From NCBI GenBank assembly GCA_045541115.1, contig JAZQIM010000011.1:1-64000 (forward strand): DNA of 64,000 nucleotides. Direction: 5' to 3'. The notes beneath the pieces were generated by a model. That model was not told the origin of the DNA, did not search any database, and was given only the letters and a program-made list of their open reading frames with translations. Below, piece by piece: positions 31,998-40,522 of this stretch. Made by a program: the position numbers and the translations under genes. This stretch comes from Aphodoplasma sp045541115 (GTDB lineage: Bacteria; Bacillota; Clostridia; UBA1381; UMGS1253). Every line of letters starts with the position of its first letter. Within the stretch, counting starts at the first letter, position 1.

Positions 31998-32303
31998 CTA
32001 ACAAAATTCGAGCGATTTTATGTCGCCGCACAATGTAATTTCCTCCGTAGCAATATTCTTTATTCCAAGTCCGCGCCCACCGATTTTTACGGTATAGTTG
32101 CCCGCATTAAGACGGATGAGTGTGTCACCGTATTCTACGATGCCACGGTAATTTTCCACAAAAAGCTCCCGATTGCCCGTAAAAATAATTTTCGGAAGAT
32201 TTAAAACAATATCTTTTGGAAGGTCAAGCGCCTCTGCCAGTCGCTCGGAGCGAGAAATTGTATAGTCTGTCTGTTTTACATTTATTTTTTTCTTCTTTTT
32301 CAT
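31998..32303 (-). CDS. yqfC: Sporulation protein YqfC
   Basis: A 101-residue YabP/YqfC-family protein, beta-rich with E-N-Y-R-G-I-V-E-Y and T-V-K-I-G-G-R-G-L. AGGGGTG precedes the ATG at 32303; the frame extends upstream without a site. It precedes yqfD in the same operon. Confidence 0.9.
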   Translation of the reverse strand: MKKKKKINVKQTDYTISRSERLAEALDLPKDIVLNLPKIIFTGNRELFVENYRGIVEYGDTLIRLNAGNYTVKIGGRGLGIKNIATEEITLCGDIKSLEFC

Positions 32304-32420
32304 AAAAACACCCCTGATATGACTGCAAATACATATTTTTTGATATGTAACAATTTTATGCACTATAAAAGTTTTTAATGTCATATACATTTATAAAAAG
32401 CTCTTTACGGGGGTGTTGTT

Positions 32421-33551
32421 TTGTTTTTTAAAAAAATGAGTTATAAAGGACTCAAAAGATTATTTTACATTGCCTTAATAATTTATATTATACTCTCAAT
32501 TCTTATTTTTCCTCAAAGAAGCATCGACGCTGCCAAAGGTGCTTTATCTCTTTGTGCAAATGTGCTTATACCGAGCCTTTTTGTCTTCTTTGTATTAAGC
32601 TCGCTTTTAATAAGCCTTGGATTTGCTTCGATTATATGTCGCCCGCTTTCACATCTTATGCATCCGCTTTTTGGAGTATCAGGCGCAGGTGCACTCTGCC
32701 TCGTTTTAGGCACAATAAGCGGTTATCCGCTCGGTGCATCGTGTGTGTGCGATATGTATAAAAACGGCGCATTAAAAAAACGCGAAGCAGAAAAGCTGCT
32801 CGCATTTTGCAATAATTCAGGACCTCTCTTTATTATAGGCTGCGTCGGCACATCTATATACAACAGCCAGAAAATCGGCATCATGCTTTATATAATACAC
32901 GTACTCTCCGCTATCAGTACAGGTATTATTCTCGGCTTATTTTCGCGCACAAAAAGTGGAAGACAAACTCACCTTGGCAATATCAGTATGCACTGCACAA
33001 AGCCTGTCGGCGTTATGCTAAAAGAGTCAATCTCACAAAGCATCGAAAATATACTGCTCGTTTGCGGCTATACCGTAATATTTGCCGTAATTATATCGAC
33101 GCTTGAGTCGCTTGTAACATCATCACCTTTATCTCTTCTTTTATGCTCTCTTCTTGAAATATCAACAGCAACGCAGCTTATCGGCATATCTTCGCTACCG
33201 CTTGCCACAAAAATGATACTTACATCTTTGGTAATGGGGTTTGCGGGCATAAGCGTCCATCTGCAGGTTACGGGCATATTATCAAAAACAGACCTTAATA
33301 CAAAAACATACTTTTTAGGAAAAGCTCTGCACGCGCTAATCGCCTCACTGTATACCTATCTTTTCATTGACAATTTTTTAGTGACGACTTCTTCTGCATA
33401 TATGTACCCAAACACCGCATATATCATCGATTTTGCCGCTGCAATAAGGCTATCTCTTTTGTATATCGCATGCATTGTCATCGTATTTCTCGTTTTTTTG
33501 TCTATCGAAAAAATATATAAATGGCAAGAAAGTGTCAAGCACAAAAAATAA
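32421..33551 (+). CDS. ylbJ: Sporulation integral membrane protein YlbJ
   Basis: A 376-residue multi-pass membrane protein with gate-like repeats, including a first-half S-G-Y-P-L-G-A and a second-half M-G-F-A-G-I-S-V-H. YlbJ is required for normal spore formation in Bacillus; a transport role is suspected. The start is TTG 32421 behind GGGGGTG; an ATG at 32436 is the alternative. It is divergent from yqfC. Confidence 0.9.
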   Translation: MFFKKMSYKGLKRLFYIALIIYIILSILIFPQRSIDAAKGALSLCANVLIPSLFVFFVLSSLLISLGFASIICRPLSHLMHPLFGVSGAGALCLVLGTISGYPLGASCVCDMYKNGALKKREAEKLLAFCNNSGPLFIIGCVGTSIYNSQKIGIMLYIIHVLSAISTGIILGLFSRTKSGRQTHLGNISMHCTKPVGVMLKESISQSIENILLVCGYTVIFAVIISTLESLVTSSPLSLLLCSLLEISTATQLIGISSLPLATKMILTSLVMGFAGISVHLQVTGILSKTDLNTKTYFLGKALHALIASLYTYLFIDNFLVTTSSAYMYPNTAYIIDFAAAIRLSLLYIACIVIVFLVFLSIEKIYKWQESVKHKK

Positions 33552-33570
33552 CGCTCCGCTTTTCATATAA

Positions 33571-33597
33571 AAAAAGACGCATAAGCGTCTTTTTAAT
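33571..33597. terminator. Bidirectional terminator between ylbJ and trxA
   Basis: AAAAAGACGC-ATAA-GCGTCTTTTT, perfect 10-bp arms, between convergent genes. Confidence 0.9.
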
Positions 33598-33598
33598 T

Positions 33599-33925
33599 TT
33601 AAAACTGATTTTCAATCATCTGTGCAAAGTCTGCCTTTGCTTTTGCTCCCACAGATTTTTCTATAGCTTCGCCGTTTTTAAACACGATAACAGTTGGTAT
33701 TGTCATAATCTTAAATCTCTCAGCAAGCTCGGCCTGCTCATCGACATTTACCTTGCCAACCACTGCGCGACCTTCAAAGTCGTCTGCAAGCTCTTCTATA
33801 ATCGGCGATATCATTTTGCACGGTCCACACCATGTTGCCCAGAAGTCTACAAGTACTGGAACAGACGAACCGATAACCTCGCTCTCAAAATTTTGCGTCG
33901 TAATTTCTATAACATTGTTTGCCAT
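33599..33925 (-). CDS. trxA: Thioredoxin
   Basis: A 108-residue thioredoxin with active site W-A-T-W-C-G-P-C-K-M (Cys at about residues 32 and 35) and the cis-Pro segment MTIPTVIVF. It is a general disulfide reductant. AGGAGGAG precedes the ATG. Confidence 0.95.
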   Translation of the reverse strand: MANNVIEITTQNFESEVIGSSVPVLVDFWATWCGPCKMISPIIEELADDFEGRAVVGKVNVDEQAELAERFKIMTIPTVIVFKNGEAIEKSVGAKAKADFAQMIENQF

Positions 33926-34054
33926 TTACTTCTCCTCCTGTTTTCTCTCTGTTTTATCCTTTCCTTCCAGAGCTTTTTTATTCTGTTTTTATATTATTTT
34001 ATTTGTATATATTTGTCAATAGTTTCACGGCTATTTTTTCATTTTATTCATATT

Positions 34055-34678
34055 TTACAGATCAATATATTCGCGCGCAACAACCCTGCAGCCGACACGT
34101 GCATTCGTTATATCACACATAAGCTTCTGATACTGCTCGGTTTTGTCGACCGTTGTATAAACATATACCTTTACTTCGCCTTCATACACTATATCCTTTA
34201 TAATGTAGCCCTCGCCGAGCGTTTCGTACTGGACTTTACCAAAAAGCGTATAATCGCAGCTTACCTCTACTAAATCACAAAGTGTGCGCGTGATTATTTT
34301 CGCCGCATCAATGCCAAGCTTTGCGCTGCTTCCATATGCCCTTACAAGCCCGCCGGCACCAAGGAGTATTCCGCCAAAATATCTCGTCACAACAACGCAC
34401 ACATCAACAAGGCCTTCCTTGCGGATAACCTCAAGCACAGGCACTCCTGCCGTTCCCGACGGTTCTCCGTCATCGCTGTATCTCATTATGTTTTTATCGG
34501 CGATTATATATGCATATACATTATGTGTCGCGTCGTAATATTTACTTTTCATCTGCGATATAAGCTCAAGAGCCTGCGCTTCCTCGCTTACAGGCCTTAC
34601 AGTTGCTATGAAGCGCGATTTTCTCTCAATCATCTGCTCACTCGCCTCTTGTGCAACCGTCCTATAAAATGGCTTCAT
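34055..34678 (-). CDS. YigZ/IMPACT-family protein
   Basis: A 207-residue protein of the conserved YigZ (UPF0029/IMPACT) family. The N-terminal domain holds RKSRFIA, DATHNVYAY, YSDDGEPSGTAG and VVTRYFGGILLGAGGL; a small C-terminal DUF1949 ferredoxin-like domain follows. Function is uncertain; links to translation control have been proposed. AGGTGAGC precedes the ATG. Confidence 0.92.
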   Translation of the reverse strand: MKPFYRTVAQEASEQMIERKSRFIATVRPVSEEAQALELISQMKSKYYDATHNVYAYIIADKNIMRYSDDGEPSGTAGVPVLEVIRKEGLVDVCVVVTRYFGGILLGAGGLVRAYGSSAKLGIDAAKIITRTLCDLVEVSCDYTLFGKVQYETLGEGYIIKDIVYEGEVKVYVYTTVDKTEQYQKLMCDITNARVGCRVVAREYIDL

Positions 34679-34705
34679 ATGCTCACCTGCCTATAAATCC
34701 GTTTA

Positions 34706-35974
34706 TTATTTTACGATATACTGACGCATTTTTTCGTAACACGTCGCATCGATAAGCGCCCGTATCATAATGCCATCCTGCTCATATTCTTCACTTATCA
34801 CTACCTGATTTTCATGCAAAAGCGAAACCAGCTTCGCTTCGCTGTATGGCAATTTTATGTCCACTTCCCTTTTTCGTCCCGGCACAACATCTTCTATAAC
34901 CGAAACAAGCTCATCAATACCAATTTTATCTTTTGCCGATATTGGAACAGTCTTTGTGCACGATTCAATCGAGTTTGGAATATCCTTTTTTTCAAGTAAA
35001 TCAATCTTGTTAAGCACTGCAACAGTCGGCTTACCGCCCGCTCCAAGCTCAGATAAAATTTTATTTACAACGCTAATGTGAGTATCATACTCATCATTTG
35101 ATACATCGATAACGTGTATAAGCACATCTGCAAGCACCGCCTCTTCGAGTGTCGATTTAAACGCCTTGACAAGATGGTGCGGCAATTTTCGTATAAAACC
35201 AACCGTATCTACTAAAAGTATCTCACGATTATCAGATAGCATCAGACTTCTTTGTGTCGGGTCAAGAGTCGCAAAGAGCTTGTTTTCTGCCAGAACTCCT
35301 GCATCCGTTAAAAGATTAAGCAGCGTAGACTTCCCTGCATTCGTGTACCCGACAAGCGCAACTACGAGCTTGCCGTCCTTTTTGCGCCTTGTTCTTAAAA
35401 GGTCGCGATGCTTTTGTACCTCGCGGAGTTCCTCGCTTAAAAACTCGATTCTCCTTCTTATATGTCGTCTGTCAGTTTCAAGCTTCGTTTCACCCGGACC
35501 TCTCGTTCCTATTCCGCCGCCAAGTCTGGAGAGCGCCTTACCCATACCTACAAGTCGTGGCAGCATATAGCGCAGCTGCGCAAGCTCGACCTGAATTTTA
35601 CCTTCTTTTGTGGCGGCGCGCATCGCAAAAATATCAAGGATAAGTGCCGTTCTGTCAAGCACCTTTATATCGAGTCTGTCAGATATATTTCTTACCTGAA
35701 CAGGCGATAATTCATCGTCAAAAATAACGACATCAGCGCCAAGCTCTTCTACGGCATTTGCAAGCTCACAAAGCTTACCTTCACCTATATACGTTGCGCT
35801 GTCAGGCGTATTTCTGTTTTGCAAAAGATAGCCTACCACCTCAACGCCTGCCGTTTTTGCAAGCTCACAAAGCTCATCTAGCGATTCTTGGGTTGTGTCC
35901 GTAAGCATATCGCCACTGTCAGTATGAACGCCTGCAAGAATTGCCTTTTCAATTTTTACTTCATTTTCGTACAT
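34706..35974 (-). CDS. hflX: GTPase HflX
   Basis: A 422-residue ribosome-associated GTPase that splits stalled or heat-damaged ribosomes. The N-terminal HflX domain (LLQNRNTPDSATYIGEGK) and coiled linker (GPGETKLETDRR) precede the G domain: GYTNAGKSTLLN (G1), DTVGFIRKLP (G3), NKID (G4), SAKD (G5). CGAGGT precedes the ATG. It is 27 bp upstream of the yigZ-family gene. Confidence 0.95.
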   Translation of the reverse strand: MYENEVKIEKAILAGVHTDSGDMLTDTTQESLDELCELAKTAGVEVVGYLLQNRNTPDSATYIGEGKLCELANAVEELGADVVIFDDELSPVQVRNISDRLDIKVLDRTALILDIFAMRAATKEGKIQVELAQLRYMLPRLVGMGKALSRLGGGIGTRGPGETKLETDRRHIRRRIEFLSEELREVQKHRDLLRTRRKKDGKLVVALVGYTNAGKSTLLNLLTDAGVLAENKLFATLDPTQRSLMLSDNREILLVDTVGFIRKLPHHLVKAFKSTLEEAVLADVLIHVIDVSNDEYDTHISVVNKILSELGAGGKPTVAVLNKIDLLEKKDIPNSIESCTKTVPISAKDKIGIDELVSVIEDVVPGRKREVDIKLPYSEAKLVSLLHENQVVISEEYEQDGIMIRALIDATCYEKMRQYIVK

Positions 35975-36081
35975 TATATTACCTCGTATTTATTTGCTTT
36001 TTATTGTGCCAAAACCGACAAACTGATGATACCTGATATAAATAAATTTGTATTAAATCGCATTTTAAAATTTTATTCATC

Positions 36082-36849
36082 CTAATCATCAAATTCTTCT
36101 TGTGAATCTAAAATCTCATTCTCGATAAAACCTTCAACTATTTGTTTGACATCGGGCGCATGAACTTTCAAAGTTTCATTATTCCAATCTTTCAACTCTA
36201 CAACTCCATAATCATAGCACGATGTAAAAAACAACGAATTGTGTGGATAATAAGAATCTGTTGCGCGATATCGTATTGAAAAACCAATGATATACGATGT
36301 TTGTTCATTAAGTGTCAATCCGTATGAAGCTGTAAAATCAGGACTTTGAGTAGACATTGTAACATCTACCGCTACAATTTCTTTCCCTATAATGTCATTA
36401 AATAATTTATCTGCATGTGCCGTTGGACGATTAGTTCCAAAAGAAATATTTTTTGGAATTGTATTCATATCAATCCGAACACTGCTTCCTTCACTGTAAT
36501 CTATGGCAAGAACATCGCCATCTTCAAACTCTATAAGCAAAGGTTCATCTATTTCTGCCCATCTTAATAGAAATATTCCTTCCGGAAGAAATGCTTTTGG
36601 GTTTTTCAACATTTTCCTTTGTTCTTCAGTCATTCCACCAAGCGTATTGTAAACGCAATCAGAAAGCCTATCATCATCCCAATTGTAAGCCATACCTACA
36701 AAGCGTAGGTTCTTAACTATTCTTCCTTTTAATTTTAGTTCCCTAATTTTATTTATAAGCTCATCATGTGTTTGTAAAATCGGAGTACTCCACTCCCAAT
36801 AAGAATACGTATTATTTGTAAACTTATTGTTTCCCTTTGATAATATCAT
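36082..36849 (-). CDS. Protein of unknown function (255 aa)
   Basis: A cytoplasmic protein without signal peptide or membrane helix. I do not recognise a family. Trp and Tyr are frequent and the second half looks beta-rich. A central segment H-A-D-K-L-F also occurs in the next leftward gene product (37049-37591). The style (acidic, mixed alpha/beta, orphan, near broken genes) is like immunity or accessory proteins, but this is a guess. Its ribosome binding site is AGGTGAT. The 200 bp between it and the next gene show nothing supportable. Confidence 0.6.
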   Translation of the reverse strand: MILSKGNNKFTNNTYSYWEWSTPILQTHDELINKIRELKLKGRIVKNLRFVGMAYNWDDDRLSDCVYNTLGGMTEEQRKMLKNPKAFLPEGIFLLRWAEIDEPLLIEFEDGDVLAIDYSEGSSVRIDMNTIPKNISFGTNRPTAHADKLFNDIIGKEIVAVDVTMSTQSPDFTASYGLTLNEQTSYIIGFSIRYRATDSYYPHNSLFFTSCYDYGVVELKDWNNETLKVHAPDVKQIVEGFIENEILDSQEEFDD

Positions 36850-37048
36850 TTTATCACCTCTTATGTATACAATATCACATCAGATGTACAATAAAATGTT
36901 CCTCCCATCTTTTGGCAAACCTTTTGTCAAGTCAGGAGAACAGTATATAATAAAACCCACAAAAATACCAGATTTTCCTGCACCCGATAGTATATGTAAA
37001 TATTTAAATTCGACAAACTATTTTTTGAATACCTGACACATGTAAAAA

Positions 37049-37591
37049 TTATATATGTTTTGAGAAAACATTACAATAGCGTGTGTTGAATTCGACGCAT
37101 GTTATTTTACTAAAAGGAATATAAAATGCTTCTTCATACCACTCTCCATCACAATTAAAATCTTTCATTACGACGCTTTTTGTAGTTGTTTTAATAATCT
37201 TTCCTATAGTAAAAGCATATTCAGTATCATAATCTTTTTCACATTTAACTATTATATACCCATCGCGTTTCTTCAAAGATTCAAACACAGCTTTCCAATC
37301 AGATAAATTAACATCAGGAATATCAAAATATTTAGATAGGCCTTCTGCTTTTATGATTTCAAAAAGCTTATCTGCGTGTGTTCTTATATCGATTGTTTCT
37401 ATATTAGAAATCTTGCCAATATGATATCCGCCAAAATCAAAATCAGCTTCCGTTGATGATAAAAATAGTTTTTCATTTGCTATTAAAGGAAACAAATATT
37501 TAAGATAGTCATTATATTTATAACCAATCCTACATAAATTTTTGTTTTCAACAGATTCTTTTATTATTTGAATTATTTCGCTTTTCTTCAT
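37049..37591 (-). CDS. Protein of unknown function (180 aa)
   Basis: The start at 37591 was chosen because GGAGACAAAAGA lies directly upstream; the open frame begins at 37651. The product is cytoplasmic and of mixed composition, with a T-H-A-D-K-L-F segment resembling one in the neighbouring gene (36082-36849). I do not recognise a family. Same strand and similar composition suggest the two belong to one accessory cassette. Confidence 0.6.
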   Translation of the reverse strand: MKKSEIIQIIKESVENKNLCRIGYKYNDYLKYLFPLIANEKLFLSSTEADFDFGGYHIGKISNIETIDIRTHADKLFEIIKAEGLSKYFDIPDVNLSDWKAVFESLKKRDGYIIVKCEKDYDTEYAFTIGKIIKTTTKSVVMKDFNCDGEWYEEAFYIPFSKITCVEFNTRYCNVFSKHI

Positions 37592-37667
37592 TCTTTTGTC
37601 TCCATTCTTTCCTTCTTTCGACAAAGCACATTTCACATCAGAAACAAACATATCACCAAAACCATCT

Positions 37668-37913
37668 TTATAGTCTTTCCAAAAACGCTTTCAATTTATG
37701 TGCAATTACTGCATTTCCTTTTTCATTCAGATGAAGTCCGTCGGAAATATAATTTCCCTGAATCTCCTTAATTTCAGGTTGCAGTCCGCTCGTCGCACAC
37801 AGAGCCAAAACCGGCAGAGAATAATACTCTTCGACCTCACGAGTAACATCTGTATACACTTTTAAGCTGCCATACTTGTCGGGCATCTTGATACTTGATA
37901 TCAGAAATTTCAT
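37668..37913 (-). pseudogene. C-terminal fragment of an SGNH/GDSL hydrolase
   Basis: 81 residues carrying the C-terminal block of SGNH esterases: PVLALCATSG, then ISDGLHLNEKGNAVIAHKL, where D-x-x-H is the catalytic Asp-His pair. The N-terminal part with the nucleophilic Ser (block I), Gly (II) and Asn (III) is absent, so it cannot be active. It lies between the unknown genes and the EamA transporter. Confidence 0.7.
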
Positions 37914-37945
37914 ATTCGTCTATTCCTTTAATTTTATAGGTTATC

Positions 37946-38827
37946 TTACCTACGCTTTAAAAAAGACAGTTTTGTTTCCGAAACAATCACAGATATGAAT
38001 ATGAGAACGAATCCACAAAACAACTTTGGCGTGAGTATTTCATAGCCAAATACAAGACTGAACATTACCCCGAATACTGACTCGAGACTAAGTATAATTG
38101 CCGCTGCGGACGGATTCGTATTTTTTTGTCCTATATTTTGCAAAAGAAGTGCGCCTGCCGTACAAAACAGTGCCAGATATACTACCGAGCTCATCGCCTG
38201 CATACTTATTTGTGCAGGTGCACCTTCGAAGGTAAGCGTCACAATCCAGCTGTAAATTGCGGCAAAGAAAAACTGCAAAATTGTAATGAGTATCGCATCC
38301 TTATCCGAGCCAAAAATGGCTACAGCTACAAGATGCGCCGCATAAAGCACCCCGCCAACAAGCGTAAGCGAATCGCCAAAGCCTATTGTAAATGAGTGCG
38401 TAAGTGATATAAGACCTATTCCCGTTATACATAAAAAAGCTGCCAAAACATTATAGCCATCAGGCTTTTTCTTTGTAAATGCCCAAAACATAAACGGAAC
38501 GATTACACAGTAAATTGCCGTCAAAAATGCATTCTTGCCGGGAGTTGTGTCGGTGATGCCTATCGTTTGTGTCGAATATGCCAGAAAAAGCAGTGTGCCG
38601 ATTATCGCGCCTTGCCACATATATGTAGCGCTGATCTTGCGAAGTCTTTTATAAAAACAAATTGAGAGCACTATGCAGGCTATGGAAAACCTAAGCGCCA
38701 AAAGAAAGTTAGGCGCAAGCACATCCACTGCATCCTTTACGACGATAAAAGAACTTCCCCATATAAGTGCCGCCGCAAAAAGTGCAATCTTTGATAATAA
38801 TTTTTTTGAGCGTGTTATAAAAATCAT
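37946..38827 (-). CDS. EamA/DMT-family transporter
   Basis: A 293-residue membrane protein with ten predicted helices in two EamA repeats, starting with the usual A-A-L-I-W-G-S-S-F-I. Drug/metabolite superfamily members export amino acids or other metabolites; the substrate cannot be told here. The purine-rich GAGGGGA is very close to the ATG at 38827, so the exact start is less sure. Confidence 0.85.
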   Translation of the reverse strand: MIFITRSKKLLSKIALFAAALIWGSSFIVVKDAVDVLAPNFLLALRFSIACIVLSICFYKRLRKISATYMWQGAIIGTLLFLAYSTQTIGITDTTPGKNAFLTAIYCVIVPFMFWAFTKKKPDGYNVLAAFLCITGIGLISLTHSFTIGFGDSLTLVGGVLYAAHLVAVAIFGSDKDAILITILQFFFAAIYSWIVTLTFEGAPAQISMQAMSSVVYLALFCTAGALLLQNIGQKNTNPSAAAIILSLESVFGVMFSLVFGYEILTPKLFCGFVLIFISVIVSETKLSFLKRR

Positions 38828-38878
38828 TCCCCTCGGTACATGTTAGTTTACATAGATTATATTATAGAACTCGCACAC

Positions 38879-39035
38879 GATTTAGATGCCGCTAAATCAT
38901 TTTACCAGGAGCAAAAATCTTTGCTCGCAAGGACATTTTTACTTCGCCGTCAATTGGCATGCGCAACCTAAAAGGTTGCGGGCGAGTTGCAGACTCGCAG
39001 GAGTTTTGCATGGCAAAACTCTGTATATGCCAATT
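38879..39035. repeat. Cluster of five perfect hairpins, three enclosed by an outer stem
   Basis: Hairpins with perfect arms are GATTTAG/CTAAATC (38879-38898), GAGCAAA/TTTGCTC (38909-38926), CGCAACC/GGTTGCG (38962-38980), GCGAGT/ACTCGC (38982-38998) and GAGTTTTGC/GCAAAACTC (39001-39021). The last three are enclosed by AATTGGCAT (38952) and ATGCCAATT (39027-39035), giving a four-way-junction-like fold. The sequence lies in the 322-bp gap between divergent eamA-type and nadK genes. I do not recognise a known RNA family. A structured RNA or a non-autonomous repeat element are both possible. Confidence 0.7.
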
Positions 39036-39097
39036 ATATCTTACACTGCATAAAAAATCAATATTTTAAACCCAAAACTAATAATTTTAAATTTCTC

Positions 39098-39126
39098 TTG
39101 CGATTAGCTAAATATTTATATATAAT
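39098..39126 (+). promoter_or_regulatory. Promoter of the nadK-argR-recN operon
   Basis: TTGCGA (39098-39103), 17-bp spacer, TATAAT (39121-39126), 23 bp upstream of the nadK start. Confidence 0.75.
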
Positions 39127-39149
39127 AAGTAAGTAAGGAGGCTTCGTAT

Positions 39150-40013
39150 ATGAAAAGCTTTGCTTTAATGCCAAACACGGTTCGCGATAAAGATTATAAA
39201 TATACAAAAGAGCTTATCAATATAATAGGCAAACGTGCAAATGTTTTTATGTCTAAAGAGCATGCAGATGTCGGCATGGACGTACAATATGTAAGCGAAG
39301 ACGAGCTTTTTTCAAAAGCCGATGCACTTATAGCGCTAGGTGGCGACGGAACGATTCTTTCCGCTGCAGCTCAGGTCTCGCGCCACGATGTGCCTGTGCT
39401 CGGTATCAACCTCGGCCATCTCGGATTTCTGGCAGAAATTGAGCCATCAAATATAAAATGTGCGGCAGAATCTCTTTTATCAGGCAATTACAGAATTGAA
39501 AACCGCGCTATGATACGTGCAGATGTATGTCGGAACGGCAAAATTATAAGTTCTTTTCACGCACTAAATGATATTGTCGTATCAAGGGCATCTCTTTCGC
39601 GTATGCTCCCACTTCGCACGACAATTGATTCTCACCTTCTCGATACATTTGTAGCGGACGGCGTGATTTTATCTACCCCTACCGGCTCTACGGCATATTC
39701 TCTTTCAGCAGGTGGACCTATAATTGACCCGTCGCTTGAAACGATGCTTATTACTCCGGTATGCCCTCATACAAGACACGCGCGCCCGATGGTAGTACCG
39801 CTCGATTGTAAGCTTACGGTAGAGCTTGATGATAATCATAATAATGAAGGTGCTCTTTTAAGTGCCGACGGCGAATATGGAATAGAGCTTTCAAGCGGCG
39901 ATATCGTTTATGCAACGAAATCGCGGCATATGACAAAACTCATTAAAATTACCAGCACAACCTTTTATGATACTATACGCCAGAAGCTAAATGAACGCGG
40001 AATATCAAAATAA
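39150..40013 (+). CDS. nadK: NAD kinase
   Basis: A 287-residue kinase that makes NADP. Conserved motifs are ALGGDGTILSA, NLGHLGFLAE, a central D-G-V-I-L-S-T-P-T-G-S-T-A-Y and the later SADGEYGIEL. AAGGAGG precedes the ATG. It is first in the nadK-argR-recN-rseC run, a common clostridial order. Confidence 0.95.
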   Translation: MKSFALMPNTVRDKDYKYTKELINIIGKRANVFMSKEHADVGMDVQYVSEDELFSKADALIALGGDGTILSAAAQVSRHDVPVLGINLGHLGFLAEIEPSNIKCAAESLLSGNYRIENRAMIRADVCRNGKIISSFHALNDIVVSRASLSRMLPLRTTIDSHLLDTFVADGVILSTPTGSTAYSLSAGGPIIDPSLETMLITPVCPHTRHARPMVVPLDCKLTVELDDNHNNEGALLSADGEYGIELSSGDIVYATKSRHMTKLIKITSTTFYDTIRQKLNERGISK

Positions 40014-40053
40014 TAAATTACTTATGCTTTTACAGCTGAAACGGAGATGCAAT

Positions 40054-40506
40054 ATGAAAAATAAAAGACATGCTAAAATACTCGATATCATTTCTCAGTC
40101 GGATACTGTTACACAAAGCGATCTTACACAAAAGCTGCATGAATTTGGATTTGATGTGACACAGGCGACTGTATCGCGCGATATTAAAGAACTTGGTCTT
40201 GTGAAAATTTCTTCCGGCACAAACGGATACAAATACGCGCTTCCGACAAATGTCGTTTTGCACACATCAAAACATATGAGTATTTTTTCCCAGTCGGTTA
40301 TAAGTGTCGAATACGCCCTTCATACAATCGTTATTAAAACACTTGCCGGCATGGCACAGGCAGCAGGCGCAGCAATTGACAGCTCGGTTGGAAACAGAAT
40401 TTTAGGCTCAATTGCAGGCGATGATACAATAATCATCGTAACAGAGTCGGAAAAAGCTGCCCAGGAGCTTACGGGCGTTCTTCGAAAAATGCAGGAGGGT
40501 AAATAA
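40054..40506 (+). CDS. argR: Arginine repressor ArgR
   Basis: A 150-residue regulator with an N-terminal winged helix (TQATVSRDIKELGLVKI) and a C-terminal hexamerisation/arginine-binding domain (GDDTIIIV motif near the end). The ATG at 40054 follows CGGAGATG. It is placed between nadK and recN, as in many Bacillota. Confidence 0.93.
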   Translation: MKNKRHAKILDIISQSDTVTQSDLTQKLHEFGFDVTQATVSRDIKELGLVKISSGTNGYKYALPTNVVLHTSKHMSIFSQSVISVEYALHTIVIKTLAGMAQAAGAAIDSSVGNRILGSIAGDDTIIIVTESEKAAQELTGVLRKMQEGK

Positions 40507-40522
40507 GCGGAGGTGAAAACGG

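Noticed and set aside
36827..37036. 69-codon plus-strand frame between the two orphan genes
   Set aside because: No ribosome binding site and overlap with the start of the minus-strand gene; no recognisable protein.
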